NCBI RefSeq assembly: GCF_900091455.1
Contig: NZ_LT607412.1
Location: forward strand, 6,634,001 to 6,698,000
Source of the DNA: Micromonospora coriariae
GTDB lineage: Bacteria > Actinomycetota > Actinomycetes > Mycobacteriales > Micromonosporaceae
Length of the DNA stretch: 64,000 nt
Reading direction: 5' to 3'
A program made the position numbers and the translations under genes. The number at the start of each line of letters is the position of its first letter. Position 1 is the first letter of the stretch. Of this stretch, positions 42,600-52,161 are shown piece by piece. Below the pieces are notes generated by a model. It saw only the letters and a program-made list of their open reading frames with translations, was not told where the DNA came from and did no database searches.

Positions 42600-44998
42600 T
42601 GGCAGGCCTCGCACGACTCGGGGTTCTCCAGCGAGCAGGCCAGCGCCTCCGGGGCGCTCGCCACGGGTGCGGCGAGGGCGACGGCGGCGGGCGCCACGGT
42701 GGCCTGCTGGATCCGGGTGGCCGGGCGGGACCGCAGGTAGTAGGTCGTCTTCAGTCCGGCCTTCCAGGCGTACAGGTACATCGAGGAGAGCTTGCCGATG
42801 GTGGGCGAGGCCAGGAACAGGTTCAGCGACTGCGACTGGTCGATGAACGGCGCGCGAGCGGCGGCCAGGTCGATCAGCGCCCGCTGCGGCAGTTCCCACG
42901 CGGTGCGGAACAGCTCCCGGACGGCGGCCGGCAGCTCCGCGATGTCCTGCACCGACCCCTCCGCCCGTTTGATCGCCGACCGGACCGGCTCGGTCCACAG
43001 GCCACGGGCCTTCAGCTCGCGTACCAGAGCGGTGTTGACCTGGAGGAACTCGCCCGACAGGGTCTCGCGCTTGAACAGGTTGGACACCTGCGGCTCGACG
43101 CACTCGTAGCAACCGACGATCGAGGCGATGGTGGCGGTCGGGGCGACCGCCACCAGCAGCGAGTTGCGCAGCCCGTACGCCTCGACCCGCTCCCGCAGCG
43201 CTGCCCAGCGCGCTGTCTGCGTTCCCTCGACACCCCACAGGTCGGGCTGCAACTGGCCCCGCGCGACCCGGGTCTGCGGGTACGCCGGGTGCGCGCCGAA
43301 GCGCCGCGCCAGTTCGGCGGAGGTCTCCAGGGCGGTCAGGTACAACTCCTCGCTGACCCGGGTGGACAACTCCCGCGCGGCCGGCGAGTCGAACGGCAAC
43401 CGCAGCGCGAAGAACACGTCCTGCAGGCCCATCAGCCCGAGCCCGACCGGCCGCCAGCGGGGATTGCTCGCCGCCGCCTCGGCGGTCGGGTAGTAGTTGA
43501 TGTCGATGACCCGGTCGAGGAACGTGACAGCGGTACGGACCGTCGCGCGCAGCCGCTGCCAGTCGATGGCGCCGTCGGCGAGGTGGGCGGCGAGGTTCAC
43601 CGAGCCGAGGTTGCACACCGCGGTCTCCGCGTCGCTGGACACCTCGATGATCTCGGTGCAGAGGTTGGACAGGTGCACCACGTTGCGCGGTTCGGCGGTC
43701 TGGTTGCACAGCCGGTTGGCGGCGTCCTTGAACGTCATCCACCCGTTGCCGGTCTGCGCCAGGGTGCGCATCATCTTCCCGTACAGCTCCCGCGCCGGGA
43801 CCTGCCGCACGTAGCGGCCCTGCGCCTCGGCCGCCCGGTACGCGACGTCGAACTCGTCGCCCCACAGGTCGGGCAGTTCCGGCACCTCGTGCGGGTCGAA
43901 CAACGACCACACCTCGTCGGCCTCGACCCGGCGCATGAACTCGTCCGGGATCCAGTTGGCCAGGTTCAGGTTGTGGGTACGCCGGGCGTCCTCGCCGGTG
44001 TTGTCCCGCAGTTGCAGGAACTCCTCGACGTCCGGGTGCCACGGCTCCAGGTAGACACAGGCGGCGCCCTTGCGCCGGCCACCCTGGTTGACCGCGGCGA
44101 CGCTCGCGTCCAGCGTGCGCAGCCACGGCACGATCCCGTTGGACTGCCCGTTCGTGCCGCGGATCAGCGCACCGCGGGACCGGACCCGGGAGTACGCGAT
44201 GCCGATGCCGCCGGCGAACTTGGACAGGTTGGCGACCTGCGCGTACCGCTGGTAGATCGAGTCCAGTTCGTCGCGCGGGGAGTCGACCAGGTAGCAGGAG
44301 GACATCTGGGTGTGCCGGGTGCCGGAGTTGAACAACGTCGGCGAGCTGGGCAGGTAGGCCAGGCTGGACATCAGCCGGTAGAAGTCGACCGCCTCGTCCG
44401 GGGTACGGGACAGCCCGCAGGCCACCCGCAGCAGCCAGTACTGCGGCGTCTCCAGCACCAGCCGGCTGGTCGGGTGGCGCAGCAGGTACCTGTCGTACAC
44501 CGTGCGCAGGCCGAAGTACTCGAACCGCCGGTCGCCGTCCGGGTCGACGGCGTCGTCGAGCGTCCGGGCGTGCGCGGCGACGAAGGCGGCGGTCTCGTCG
44601 CCGATCAGGCCCTCGGCGTGGCCCATCCGGATCGCGGTGCTGAACGAGGTGATGCCCTGCCGGCGCACCTCCTTGTCGACGTAGCCGGCGAGCAGCCGAG
44701 CGGCGAGGCGCGAGTACTGCGGCTCCTCGCCGATCATCTCGGCCGCGGTCTGGATGGACAGCCGGTCCAGCTCCGCGGTGGTCGCGCCGTCGTAGAGGCC
44801 GCTGATCGTCCGGGTCGCCACCCGCAGCGGGTCGACATCGGTCAGGTCGTCGGTCCACCGCTCGACCGCGCGGACGATCTTGTTGACGTCCACCTGTTCG
44901 CTGGCGCCGTCGCGCTTGCGGACGTGCATCTGCGTCCGCCGCCGGCCCGGCACTGCGGTGTCGCCGCCGGTCGGGACCACCTGGGTGACTGTCACCAC
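42596..44998 (-). CDS. nrdA: Class Ia ribonucleotide reductase alpha subunit
   Basis: About 800 aa. The N-terminal ATP-cone is MHVRKRDGASEQVDVNKIVRAVERW (residues 24-110). Active-site residues: Cys in QMSSCYLVDS, Cys/Glu in SNLCTEIIEV and Cys in ETAVCNLGSVNL. The tyrosine pair YLYAWKAGLKTTYYLRSR lies near 755, and the C-terminal redox shuttle CSLENPESCEACQ ends the protein. GAGGAG sits 3 nt before GTG 44998 and 6 nt before GTG 44995, so the latter may be used. Expression is probably controlled by the cobalamin riboswitch upstream, keeping this B12-independent enzyme off when cobalamin and a class II enzyme are available. Confidence 0.95.
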   Translation of the reverse strand: MVTVTQVVPTGGDTAVPGRRRTQMHVRKRDGASEQVDVNKIVRAVERWTDDLTDVDPLRVATRTISGLYDGATTAELDRLSIQTAAEMIGEEPQYSRLAARLLAGYVDKEVRRQGITSFSTAIRMGHAEGLIGDETAAFVAAHARTLDDAVDPDGDRRFEYFGLRTVYDRYLLRHPTSRLVLETPQYWLLRVACGLSRTPDEAVDFYRLMSSLAYLPSSPTLFNSGTRHTQMSSCYLVDSPRDELDSIYQRYAQVANLSKFAGGIGIAYSRVRSRGALIRGTNGQSNGIVPWLRTLDASVAAVNQGGRRKGAACVYLEPWHPDVEEFLQLRDNTGEDARRTHNLNLANWIPDEFMRRVEADEVWSLFDPHEVPELPDLWGDEFDVAYRAAEAQGRYVRQVPARELYGKMMRTLAQTGNGWMTFKDAANRLCNQTAEPRNVVHLSNLCTEIIEVSSDAETAVCNLGSVNLAAHLADGAIDWQRLRATVRTAVTFLDRVIDINYYPTAEAAASNPRWRPVGLGLMGLQDVFFALRLPFDSPAARELSTRVSEELYLTALETSAELARRFGAHPAYPQTRVARGQLQPDLWGVEGTQTARWAALRERVEAYGLRNSLLVAVAPTATIASIVGCYECVEPQVSNLFKRETLSGEFLQVNTALVRELKARGLWTEPVRSAIKRAEGSVQDIAELPAAVRELFRTAWELPQRALIDLAAARAPFIDQSQSLNLFLASPTIGKLSSMYLYAWKAGLKTTYYLRSRPATRIQQATVAPAAVALAAPVASAPEALACSLENPESCEACQ

Positions 44999-45001
44999 TC
45001 A

Positions 45002-45044
45002 CTCCTCGCGAGTTCGAGACCTGATGGCCCTCGGACGCGAGGAG
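45002..45044 (-). promoter_or_regulatory. Shine-Dalgarno-sequestering hairpin in the nrdA leader
   Basis: On the nrdA mRNA, CTCCTCGCG (45044-45036) is perfectly complementary to CGCGAGGAG (45010-45002), 25 nt apart. The second arm contains the ribosome site GAGGAG just before the start codon. This is the likely expression platform of the cobalamin riboswitch. A second set of alternatives lies upstream: GCGTGGG (45102-45096), CCCACGC (45077-45071) and GCGTGG (45067-45062) are mutually exclusive partners. Confidence 0.7.
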
Positions 45045-45138
45045 ACAGACACCGGCGGACGCCACGCCGGGCGTGGGTCAGGGGGCGTCGGCCGTCCCAC
45101 GCGGCGTCGGACCGCCGCACACCCGGGTGCGGGTGCAC

Positions 45139-45311
45139 GGCGCGCTGGCAGGTCTTCGGACTTGTGGGCACGACCGGTCTCGCCGGTCTCCTACTGGCCG
45201 TCGCTTCCCAGGCCGCTTGGCGGCCCAGTGCTGATGACGGCGGTCGTTCCCACTCACCGCTGCGGGGCAGTCCCGGATTTCCACCGGGTTCCCTCTTGCC
45301 TCGACCACTGC
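45139..45311 (-). promoter_or_regulatory. Cobalamin (AdoCbl) riboswitch upstream of nrdAB
   Basis: Read on the minus strand, the conserved blocks occur in order: GGGAACCCGGTGGAAATCC, GGGACTGCCCCGCAGCGGTGA, CAGTAGGAGACCGGC, and the 3' closing block AGTCCGAAGACCTGCCAGCGC. These are the core and B12-box-associated elements of cobalamin riboswitches. It lies 140 nt upstream of nrdA with no gene between. Streptomyces nrdABS is known to be controlled by such an element. Confidence 0.92.
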
Positions 45312-45344
45312 GGATGAGCGGCCGAACCAGCTGCGCTCGACACC

Positions 45345-45351
45345 ATATATA
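45345..45351 (-). promoter_or_regulatory. Probable -10 box of the riboswitch-nrdAB transcript
   Basis: The minus strand reads CCTATATATGG about 35 nt before the riboswitch core, an AT island in GC-rich DNA. It would place the transcript start near 45335-45340. A GTGACA-like -35 (minus strand, near 45370) is about 15-16 bp upstream. Confidence 0.5.
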
Positions 45352-45427
45352 GGGACGACGCCGTTGTCACACCCCACATCTCGGGCATCGGCGTGTCGGC
45401 GGTCCAGTCGGTGACGACGGTCACCGG

Positions 45428-46087
45428 TCAGCCGGCGCGGGTGTGGACCAGGGTGGCGGCATGGGCCAGCGCGGCCTTCTCGACGGCGGAGAGGGTGGGA
45501 TTGACCCGTCGAACGTCCAGCGCCCGCCGCAGTTGGCTGGCCCGGGGCGGTTCCGCGTACCGCTGGAACGCGGCGAGGCCCGCCCGGCTGCGCTCGGCGA
45601 GGTCGGCATCCGGACCGACCGCCACCTCCGCCATGATCAGCGCGGTCATGGCCAGATCGAAGTCGGCCGGTCCCTCGGCCGCGTTGTGCCAGTCGATGAC
45701 TACCGGACCGCGCGAGGTCAGCATGATGTTGAGCGGGTGCAGATCGAGGTGCAGGACGCGATCCGCTGGCTCGGCGCGGAGTCTGGCCGGCAGGCTGTGG
45801 AGGCGGTCGTGCAGGTCCACGAGCAGCTCGGCGGTGGAGTCGATGTCGATCCCGCCGAAGAGCAGCGCCTCCAGCAGGGTCTGGCCGTCGAGCCGTTCGA
45901 GCACCAGGTCGGGGCCGTCGGCGGCGTACACCACCGGCACCGGATAACCGGCTGCGGCGACGTACGCCATCACCGCCGCCTCCGGCGCGGTGTCCCCGCC
46001 GGCACGGTAGCGGCGCAGCACGCGCGCCTCGTCGAGCGCGAAGACGTCCGCCTCCCGTCCGGACGCGAGCAGCACGAGACCGTCCAC
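45428..46087 (-). CDS. Aminoglycoside phosphotransferase-fold kinase
   Basis: 219 aa from GTG 46087. ASGREADVFALDEARVLRRY is the nucleotide-binding N-lobe; the Brenner catalytic motif is VLHLDLHPLNIML (Asp as catalytic base, Asn as metal ligand), followed by VVIDWHNAAEGPADFDLAMTAL with the DxD-like metal Asp. The protein is shorter than antibiotic-modifying APHs (about 260 aa) and belongs to a general small-molecule kinase group. Substrate unknown. Confidence 0.8.
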   Translation of the reverse strand: MDGLVLLASGREADVFALDEARVLRRYRAGGDTAPEAAVMAYVAAAGYPVPVVYAADGPDLVLERLDGQTLLEALLFGGIDIDSTAELLVDLHDRLHSLPARLRAEPADRVLHLDLHPLNIMLTSRGPVVIDWHNAAEGPADFDLAMTALIMAEVAVGPDADLAERSRAGLAAFQRYAEPPRASQLRRALDVRRVNPTLSAVEKAALAHAATLVHTRAG

Positions 46088-46159
46088 GATGGCCGACGCT
46101 AGCAGCGCGTGGGACGGGCCGTGATCCGGCCCGCCCCACGCGCTACCGCTACCGCCGAC

Positions 46160-49100
46160 TCAGTTCGTGACGGTGAAGGGCAGCGTGACCCGCGTCACCG
46201 ACCTGGCGCCCGCCAGCGTGATCACTGTCGAGCCGGCCTTCGCCGCCCCGGGGACGCTGACCGTCGCGCCGGCGATGACACCGTCACCGTTCGCGCGCAC
46301 GGTGCTGACCGCGAGGCCGTCACCGAAGCTGACTGTGACCTCCTCGTTCGGAGCGAATCCGGCGCCGTCGAGCGTGATCGTCGTACCGTGCGGTCCGGCG
46401 GTGGTCGTCAGCGCCGCCTGCGGATCGTAGGTCGGCTTCTCCGGCTGCCCGGTCACCTGGATGGTGGCCGTCGCCGGCGTCCGGGAGGACACGCCGGTGG
46501 CGGTGACGGAGTACCGGCCGGGCTCCGCGTCACCGGACGTCGCGACGGACGCACGTACGGCTCCCGCCGCGGACGCCGCGACCTTGACGGTCCGCGCCGG
46601 ACTGGTGCCGAGAGTCACGGTCACCTGCTCACCGGCTGCGAACCCGCTGCCGTTGACGGTGACCGCGTCACCGGTGGTGGCCGACGCCGACACCGCGATC
46701 GCCGGCTGGAGGCCGCCCCGCGCCACGGTCACCGTGAAGGTCCCGGTGCTGCTCGACAACGTGTCCCACGCGGTGACATGCACCGTGTAGGTGCCCTCCT
46801 GCGCATAGGTGTGCCGTCCACTCAGCGCACCGTCCGCGCCGATCGTGACGTCGTCCGGAACCGTGCCGTCGCCCCACTGCACACGGGCGCGGTAGCCCGT
46901 CGTACCGGGAACGCCGCCGCTCACCGAGCCGAGCGTGGCCGCGAGAACCTGCCCGACGTTGGCCGTCTGGTCGCCAGGGGCGGTGGTCACCAACGCGGCG
47001 ACCGGCGTGCCGTCGTTCGCGATGGCGAACACATGGATCCGGCCCGCCGAGCCGGGGTCACCGGTCTGCGTCGGCAGGGTCACCGAGACGAGCGTCTTGC
47101 CCGCCGGGATCTGGTACGGCGCGGTGGCGAACAGGAACGGCTGCGCGCCGTCCCGGCTCGTGCCGCTCAGGCGGTACGCGGCCTTGGCCACGACGATGTT
47201 GCCGTACGACGGGGTGCCGTTGGCGTTGCCGCCCAGCGTCCAGTCACTCATCTGGATCGGGATGCTGGCCGTGCTGCCGTCGCTGAACGTCGCAGTGCCT
47301 GTGCTGTTCTGGTTGCCCTGGGTACCGGCGCCGATGAACGAGATGCTCCGGGCGTCGGTCGGAAGATTGAGATCGATCGTCCTGCCGTTGCCGGTGCTGT
47401 TGTCCGGCTGCCCTGCCGGGACCGCCGGCAACGTGAACCGCAGGTCCGTTCCGGGCACCTGGTGCCGCTCGCCCTGGGTCACGCCGGCTGCCGTCAGGGC
47501 GGCCCGCGAGTACGCCCACGACTTGGCGTCGCAGTTCGCCGCGAGGGTGCCCTCGTCACCGATGCAGACGGTGTCGAACGCCGCGGTGAGGCCGGAGCTC
47601 GGCGCGTAGGCCACGTCGACGCCGACCGTGACCGAGCCCTGGCCGGTGCCGTCGGTCACCGTGACGCTCGCCTGGTGGTGACCAGGCGTGGCGTAGGTGT
47701 GCGACCCGTTGATCCGGTAGACGGCCCGCGAGCTCAACGTCAGTGTGCCCTCGGTGGTCGGTGAGCCGTCACCCCAGTCGATGGTGGCCTGGTAGTCGCC
47801 GGCGGTACCCCCGGTGACGGTGGCCAGTGGCACCGAGACGGGTGCGCCGGACGTGGCGTGCACACTGCCCGCGGCGGTCACCGTGATGTCGCCGCCACCG
47901 ATCTCGAGGTCGCCTCCGGCGAGCAGCTCGATCTCGGCGAGGTTGGCCTGCGCGGCGCCGGCGGTCCTGGTGACGACGAGACGGAACTGCGCGTACCGTC
48001 CCGGCTTGTCGATGGTGAACGGACGGGTCTGGTTGCGCCACCGGAACACCTCGCCCTTGCGGGAGTCGACTGTGCTCCAGGTGATGCCGTCATTGGAGCC
48101 CTGCAACCGCCAGTCCGCCGGATCACCCGCACTCGCGCCGGAGGTGAGGGTGTAGTGGCTCGGCTTCTGCTTGGCGCCACGGGAGGCCCAGCTGACCTGC
48201 GGCGTCGCGGTGGTGAACGTCAGCTGCGTGGTCGACGAGTCGTCGAACAGCTTCGACGCGTCCTGGCCGTCCGTCGCGGTGGCGGTGCCGAGCCCGGGGC
48301 CGGTGACGTCCTGCAGCGGCTTGGGCGCCTTGTCGCCCCTGGTCAGTGACGGCGGCGCGTCGTTCTTGCCGCTGCCCCAGGACGACGGCCTGGGGCCCAT
48401 CTGGAAGTCGATCGTGCCGCCCTTGGCGAGCGCGGTGACGTCGATGGACAGCTCGCGCTGCTTCTTTCCGTTGACCTTGACGCCCTGCACGTAGACGTTC
48501 CTTGTGCTGTTGTTCGGCGCGTTGACGACGATGTCGCCGCTGGTGCGGTGGACTGTCATCTTCGTGAACTGCGGCGAGCCGATGGCCCAGTGGGACGACC
48601 CGGCCTGCAGCGGGTAGATGCCCAGCGAGCTGAGGATGTACCAGGACGACATCTCGCCGTTGTCCTCGTCGCCCAGGTAGCCCTGGCCGATCTCGCTGCC
48701 GACGTAGAGGCGCTGCAGGATCTCGCGCACGATCTCCTGGGTCCTGGCCGGCGCGCCCGCGTAGTCGTACATGTACGGGATGTGGTGCGACGGCTGGTTG
48801 CTCATGCCGAGCTGGCCCATCCGCACCGCGCGCGCCTCGAGCATCTCGTGGATCGTGCCGCCGTACCCGCCGGGTCGGTCGGCGTTCTCCGGGGTGGCGA
48901 AGAACTGGTCGAGCTTGTCGCGCAGCGCCTTCTGCCCGCCGTGCAGGTTTGCCAGTCCCTGGCCGTCCTGCTGGGCGGTGAACGCGAAGTTCCATCCGTT
49001 GGTCTCGGTGTAGACGCCGCCCCAGTCCAGCGGGTCACCGGCGAGGAAGTTGCCCGACGCGTCCCGGCCCTGGAAGAGCTTCGTCTTCGGGTCGAAGAGG

Positions 49101-51772
49101 TGGACGTAGTTGCGGGCGCGCTCCAGGAAGTACCGCGACTCGTCCTTGAGCCGCTGGCGCTCCGACTTCGGCGTGGCCGGGTCCTTGGCCAGGGCGGCGC
49201 CCATGTTGCCGATGCCGTAGTCGTTGATGAAGCCTTCCAGCGCCCACGACACCGACTCTCCGGTGGAGGTCGGCGTGTAGCCGAGGAACAGCGAGGTCTC
49301 GATGCCCTTGCGGCCCACCGCGCTGCGCCCGGACGCGACGGTCGCGTCCTTGACCGCCGCGTCGTACGCCGCGAGCGGGTCGGGCAGTCTGACGCCGGTG
49401 AGGTACGCCTGGGCCAGCGCCACGTTCGCGCTGGTGCCGGTCATCAGGTCGGCGTAACCGGGCGACGACCAGCGGGCGATCCAGCCGCCGTCGCGGTAGT
49501 GCTGGACGAACCCGTCAGAGATCTTGGCCGCGACGTCCGGGTACAGCAACGCGTAGGCGGGCCACACGGTGCGGTAGGTGTCCCAGAAGCCGTTGTTGAC
49601 GTAGATCTGGCCGTCCACGATCTTCGCGCCGGTGTGGGTGGCGGTCGACGTGCCGGTCGGCGCCGACACCGGGCTCGCGTACTGCCAGCGCGGTGCGGCG
49701 GCGGTGCCGGTGTTCTCCGACTGCGAGTTCGGGTACAGGTTCAGCCGGTACAGGTTCGAGTACATCGTCACCAGCTGCGTCTCGGTCGCCCCCCGCACCT
49801 CGACCCGCCCGAGCCGGTCCTTCCAGGCGGCGGTGGCGGCGGTGTGGACCTGGTCGAAGCTCTTACCGGTGACCTCCAGGTCGAGGTTCCGGCGCGCCTG
49901 GTCGACCGAGAGGAACGAGGTCGCGATGCGCATCGTCACCTGGCGGTTCGCGGACACGTCGAAGGTGGCGGCGGTCGCTGTGGACGCCGTGGGCGCCCGG
50001 TCGAACGCGCCGGACACGAACATCCGGCTACGACCGGCCGACAGGCCGCTTCCGTTGTCGACCCAGCCGGTGAAGGTGCCGTCGGCGCCGATGGTGAACG
50101 TGCCGTTGTAGAAGACCAGGCTTCCGGTCGCCGGCCCGGACGGGAAGGTGAACCGCATGATCCCGGCATGGTCGGTGGGCGACATCTCGGCGGTGAGGCC
50201 GTTCTGCAGCGCGACCCGGTAGAAGTCCGGCTGGGCCGTCTCGTCGTCGTGGTTGAAGGCGAGCGCGCGGCTGCTGGGCGGACCGGTGAGGGGTCCGTCG
50301 CCCGCCACCGGCATGACCGACATCTGGTTGCGGTCACCCATCCACGGGCTCGGCTCGTGCGAGATCGCGAGGCCCTGCAGGGTGGGCAGGTTGGCGGCGT
50401 TGTTGACCCGGTGGTACTGGTACTCCCACGAGTCGGAGGTCGCGTCGGTCACCGGGGTGAAGAAGTTGAAGCCGTTCGGCACCGAGGTGATCGGCAGGTT
50501 GTTGCCGCGCGAGAACCCACCTGTCGAGTTGGTCCCGCGCCGGGTGTCGACGTAGTTGGTGAGCCGCGAACCGTCGATCGACGCCGGCGAGGCGGTCACC
50601 GCGACGTCGTCGAGCCAGCCCTGGAACCGGGTGTCCGCCGTTGCCTGCGGGTTGTCGTAGGCGAGCAGGATCCGGTCGATCGTCCTGCCGCGTGCGATCG
50701 CGCCGATGTCGGCCTGCACCGCGTTCCACTGGTCGGCGTAGAGGACCTTCGACGCACCCTGGCCGGCCGGGGTGAGCGCGTAGCCGTGCTGGTCTACCGG
50801 CGAGAGGCGGCTGAGGTAGCTGCCGTCGGTGAAATGCAGGTCGACGGCCGCGAAGGTGGACGGGTACTGGGGGTCCTCGCCGGTGTACTCAGGGAAGATC
50901 TTGTAGGAGAGCCGGGTCTTCGGCCCGACCGGGATGTTGACGTCGAACAGCCTGTTGGTCGCGTACGACCGGCCGTCGTCTTCGGCGCCGCCCGCGTACC
51001 GCAGCGATGCCAGTCCGGTGAAGCCGGCCCCCGGCTTCGTGGTGTAACCGCCGGACGGACCGGTGCCGGCGACGCTGACCATGGGGGCGGCCGGCGGTCG
51101 GACGTTGGAGCCGTCGCTGATGTCCCAGCCGGCGAGCTGCACGAGGGGGTCACCGGAGTTCGCGGTGATGTTCAGCCGGTAGTAGCCGTAGGCGGTCGTG
51201 TTGGTGAAGCTGTAGGTCTTCGTGGCGAACCGCCGAGGGAAGCTCTGGTCCGTCTGGGTGTTCAGGTCGACCCACGTGCTGCCGTCGGTGGACCCCTGCA
51301 CCGTGAAGTTCCTGGGGTCACGGGTCGGAGCGTCGTCCCCGGAGGTCAGCGCGTACCGCACGACGGCCGTCGGCCTGGTCAGCTGGTACGTCACCCAGCC
51401 GGTCCGGTTGCGCGCCAGCCACTTGGTCGACGGATCGCCGTCGGTGAGCTTCGCGGCGACCTCGTTCGGCGGATTCTCGGCGCTCGCGGTCACCGCCTGG
51501 ACCTGACCGAGCAGGCTGCCGGGCAGTACCCTGCGGCTCGATCCGCTCAGGTTGACCTGGACCGGCTTTCCACTCCGGTCGACCTCGACAGTGCTCGCGG
51601 CGGGTTGAGGGTCGGCCGACTCGAACGAGGAGCTGAAGGTGCCGGGTGGCGCGGTGGTCGGCGCGGCGCTGGCCAGGGGCGCGCCGACGAGCAGGCCCAC
51701 CGGCAGCAGGACCGCGGTTGTCGCGGCGATCAGTCGGGGGGACAGGAGGCGCGCGATGGGGGGATGCGACAT
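46160..51772 (-). CDS. Secreted multidomain GH92 alpha-mannosidase
   Basis: 1870 aa. Signal peptide residues 1-36 (LIAATTAVLLPVGLLVGAPLASA). Order: F5/8-type C (discoidin) domain about 77-220; beta-sandwich linker; GH92 N-domain beginning near 410 with SVPNGFNFFTPVT; (alpha/alpha)6 catalytic domain with GFWDTYRTVWPAYALLYPD near 727, NQPSHHIPYMYDY, and catalytic DEDNGEMSSWYILSSLGIYPL near 1035; second discoidin-like domain about 1167-1294; PKD-like repeat about 1300-1395; a galactose-binding-like module about 1400-1587; second PKD; IPT/Ig-like C-terminal repeats about 1685-1870. GH92 enzymes are calcium-dependent exo-mannosidases acting on mannans or N-glycans. Divergent from a lacI gene with operator-like sites between. 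Confidence 0.92.
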   Translation of the reverse strand: MSHPPIARLLSPRLIAATTAVLLPVGLLVGAPLASAAPTTAPPGTFSSSFESADPQPAASTVEVDRSGKPVQVNLSGSSRRVLPGSLLGQVQAVTASAENPPNEVAAKLTDGDPSTKWLARNRTGWVTYQLTRPTAVVRYALTSGDDAPTRDPRNFTVQGSTDGSTWVDLNTQTDQSFPRRFATKTYSFTNTTAYGYYRLNITANSGDPLVQLAGWDISDGSNVRPPAAPMVSVAGTGPSGGYTTKPGAGFTGLASLRYAGGAEDDGRSYATNRLFDVNIPVGPKTRLSYKIFPEYTGEDPQYPSTFAAVDLHFTDGSYLSRLSPVDQHGYALTPAGQGASKVLYADQWNAVQADIGAIARGRTIDRILLAYDNPQATADTRFQGWLDDVAVTASPASIDGSRLTNYVDTRRGTNSTGGFSRGNNLPITSVPNGFNFFTPVTDATSDSWEYQYHRVNNAANLPTLQGLAISHEPSPWMGDRNQMSVMPVAGDGPLTGPPSSRALAFNHDDETAQPDFYRVALQNGLTAEMSPTDHAGIMRFTFPSGPATGSLVFYNGTFTIGADGTFTGWVDNGSGLSAGRSRMFVSGAFDRAPTASTATAATFDVSANRQVTMRIATSFLSVDQARRNLDLEVTGKSFDQVHTAATAAWKDRLGRVEVRGATETQLVTMYSNLYRLNLYPNSQSENTGTAAAPRWQYASPVSAPTGTSTATHTGAKIVDGQIYVNNGFWDTYRTVWPAYALLYPDVAAKISDGFVQHYRDGGWIARWSSPGYADLMTGTSANVALAQAYLTGVRLPDPLAAYDAAVKDATVASGRSAVGRKGIETSLFLGYTPTSTGESVSWALEGFINDYGIGNMGAALAKDPATPKSERQRLKDESRYFLERARNYVHLFDPKTKLFQGRDASGNFLAGDPLDWGGVYTETNGWNFAFTAQQDGQGLANLHGGQKALRDKLDQFFATPENADRPGGYGGTIHEMLEARAVRMGQLGMSNQPSHHIPYMYDYAGAPARTQEIVREILQRLYVGSEIGQGYLGDEDNGEMSSWYILSSLGIYPLQAGSSHWAIGSPQFTKMTVHRTSGDIVVNAPNNSTRNVYVQGVKVNGKKQRELSIDVTALAKGGTIDFQMGPRPSSWGSGKNDAPPSLTRGDKAPKPLQDVTGPGLGTATATDGQDASKLFDDSSTTQLTFTTATPQVSWASRGAKQKPSHYTLTSGASAGDPADWRLQGSNDGITWSTVDSRKGEVFRWRNQTRPFTIDKPGRYAQFRLVVTRTAGAAQANLAEIELLAGGDLEIGGGDITVTAAGSVHATSGAPVSVPLATVTGGTAGDYQATIDWGDGSPTTEGTLTLSSRAVYRINGSHTYATPGHHQASVTVTDGTGQGSVTVGVDVAYAPSSGLTAAFDTVCIGDEGTLAANCDAKSWAYSRAALTAAGVTQGERHQVPGTDLRFTLPAVPAGQPDNSTGNGRTIDLNLPTDARSISFIGAGTQGNQNSTGTATFSDGSTASIPIQMSDWTLGGNANGTPSYGNIVVAKAAYRLSGTSRDGAQPFLFATAPYQIPAGKTLVSVTLPTQTGDPGSAGRIHVFAIANDGTPVAALVTTAPGDQTANVGQVLAATLGSVSGGVPGTTGYRARVQWGDGTVPDDVTIGADGALSGRHTYAQEGTYTVHVTAWDTLSSSTGTFTVTVARGGLQPAIAVSASATTGDAVTVNGSGFAAGEQVTVTLGTSPARTVKVAASAAGAVRASVATSGDAEPGRYSVTATGVSSRTPATATIQVTGQPEKPTYDPQAALTTTAGPHGTTITLDGAGFAPNEEVTVSFGDGLAVSTVRANGDGVIAGATVSVPGAAKAGSTVITLAGARSVTRVTLPFTVTN

Positions 51773-52004
51773 AGGGGCAGGGCCTTTCGCCTCGAACCGG
51801 GTCGAGTACGTCGAACGTCTGGGCGGAGTGGACAGTGGCTGCGGTCCATCGTGGTGAATTCCGTGGTGCCGCCGCCTGACATCGTTGTCATGAGGTTTCA
51901 CGACGACAACATCGGGAGCGGTGGACTGTCGCTGATGGTTCCGGGTGGATCACTGTCGTGTCAATGGGTTCATCAGGGCGAAACGAGCGGTGGTCACATC
52001 CACT

Positions 52005-52020
52005 CCGAAAACCGTTTCGG
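52005..52020. promoter_or_regulatory. LacI operator-like palindrome CCGAAAACCGTTTCGG
   Basis: A 6+4+6 dyad (CCGAAA-ACCG-TTTCGG) in the 389-bp gap between the divergent GH92 and lacI genes. It matches the site at 54359-54374 in 14 of 16 positions. It lies 142 bp before the lacI start and 233 bp before the GH92 start, suitable for controlling both. The rest of the gap holds no gene. Confidence 0.7.
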
Positions 52021-52148
52021 CTCGGCGCCGCGGGCGTGGCGATCTACCACCCTCGACAGCTCGGCCACCTTCCCCGGAGCCAGGACGCGCACTACGCTGG
52101 CGAGGAGTACGGGGCAGCAGGCACCGCCATTCACCCCTGAAATGTTTG

Positions 52149-52161
52149 CGAAAGGCTTTCG
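52149..52161. promoter_or_regulatory. Palindrome CGAAAG-G-CTTTCG abutting the lacI start
   Basis: A perfect 6+1+6 dyad ending at the base before GTG 52162, covering the ribosome-binding region. Related in half-site (CGAAA/TTTCG) to the 52005 element but with different spacing. It fits an autoregulatory LacI site. Confidence 0.6.

Noticed and set aside
41562-45065. Apparent 1167-residue protein including nrdB
   Set aside because: The upstream part is an alternate frame of nrdA; nrdB starts at the GTG overlapping the nrdA stop.
46109-47764. Long plus-strand open frames opposite the GH92, GH127 and GH43 genes
   Set aside because: Typical GC-rich antisense shadows, dominated by Arg/Gly/Val with no recognisable domain; the opposite strand has clear motifs and signal peptides.
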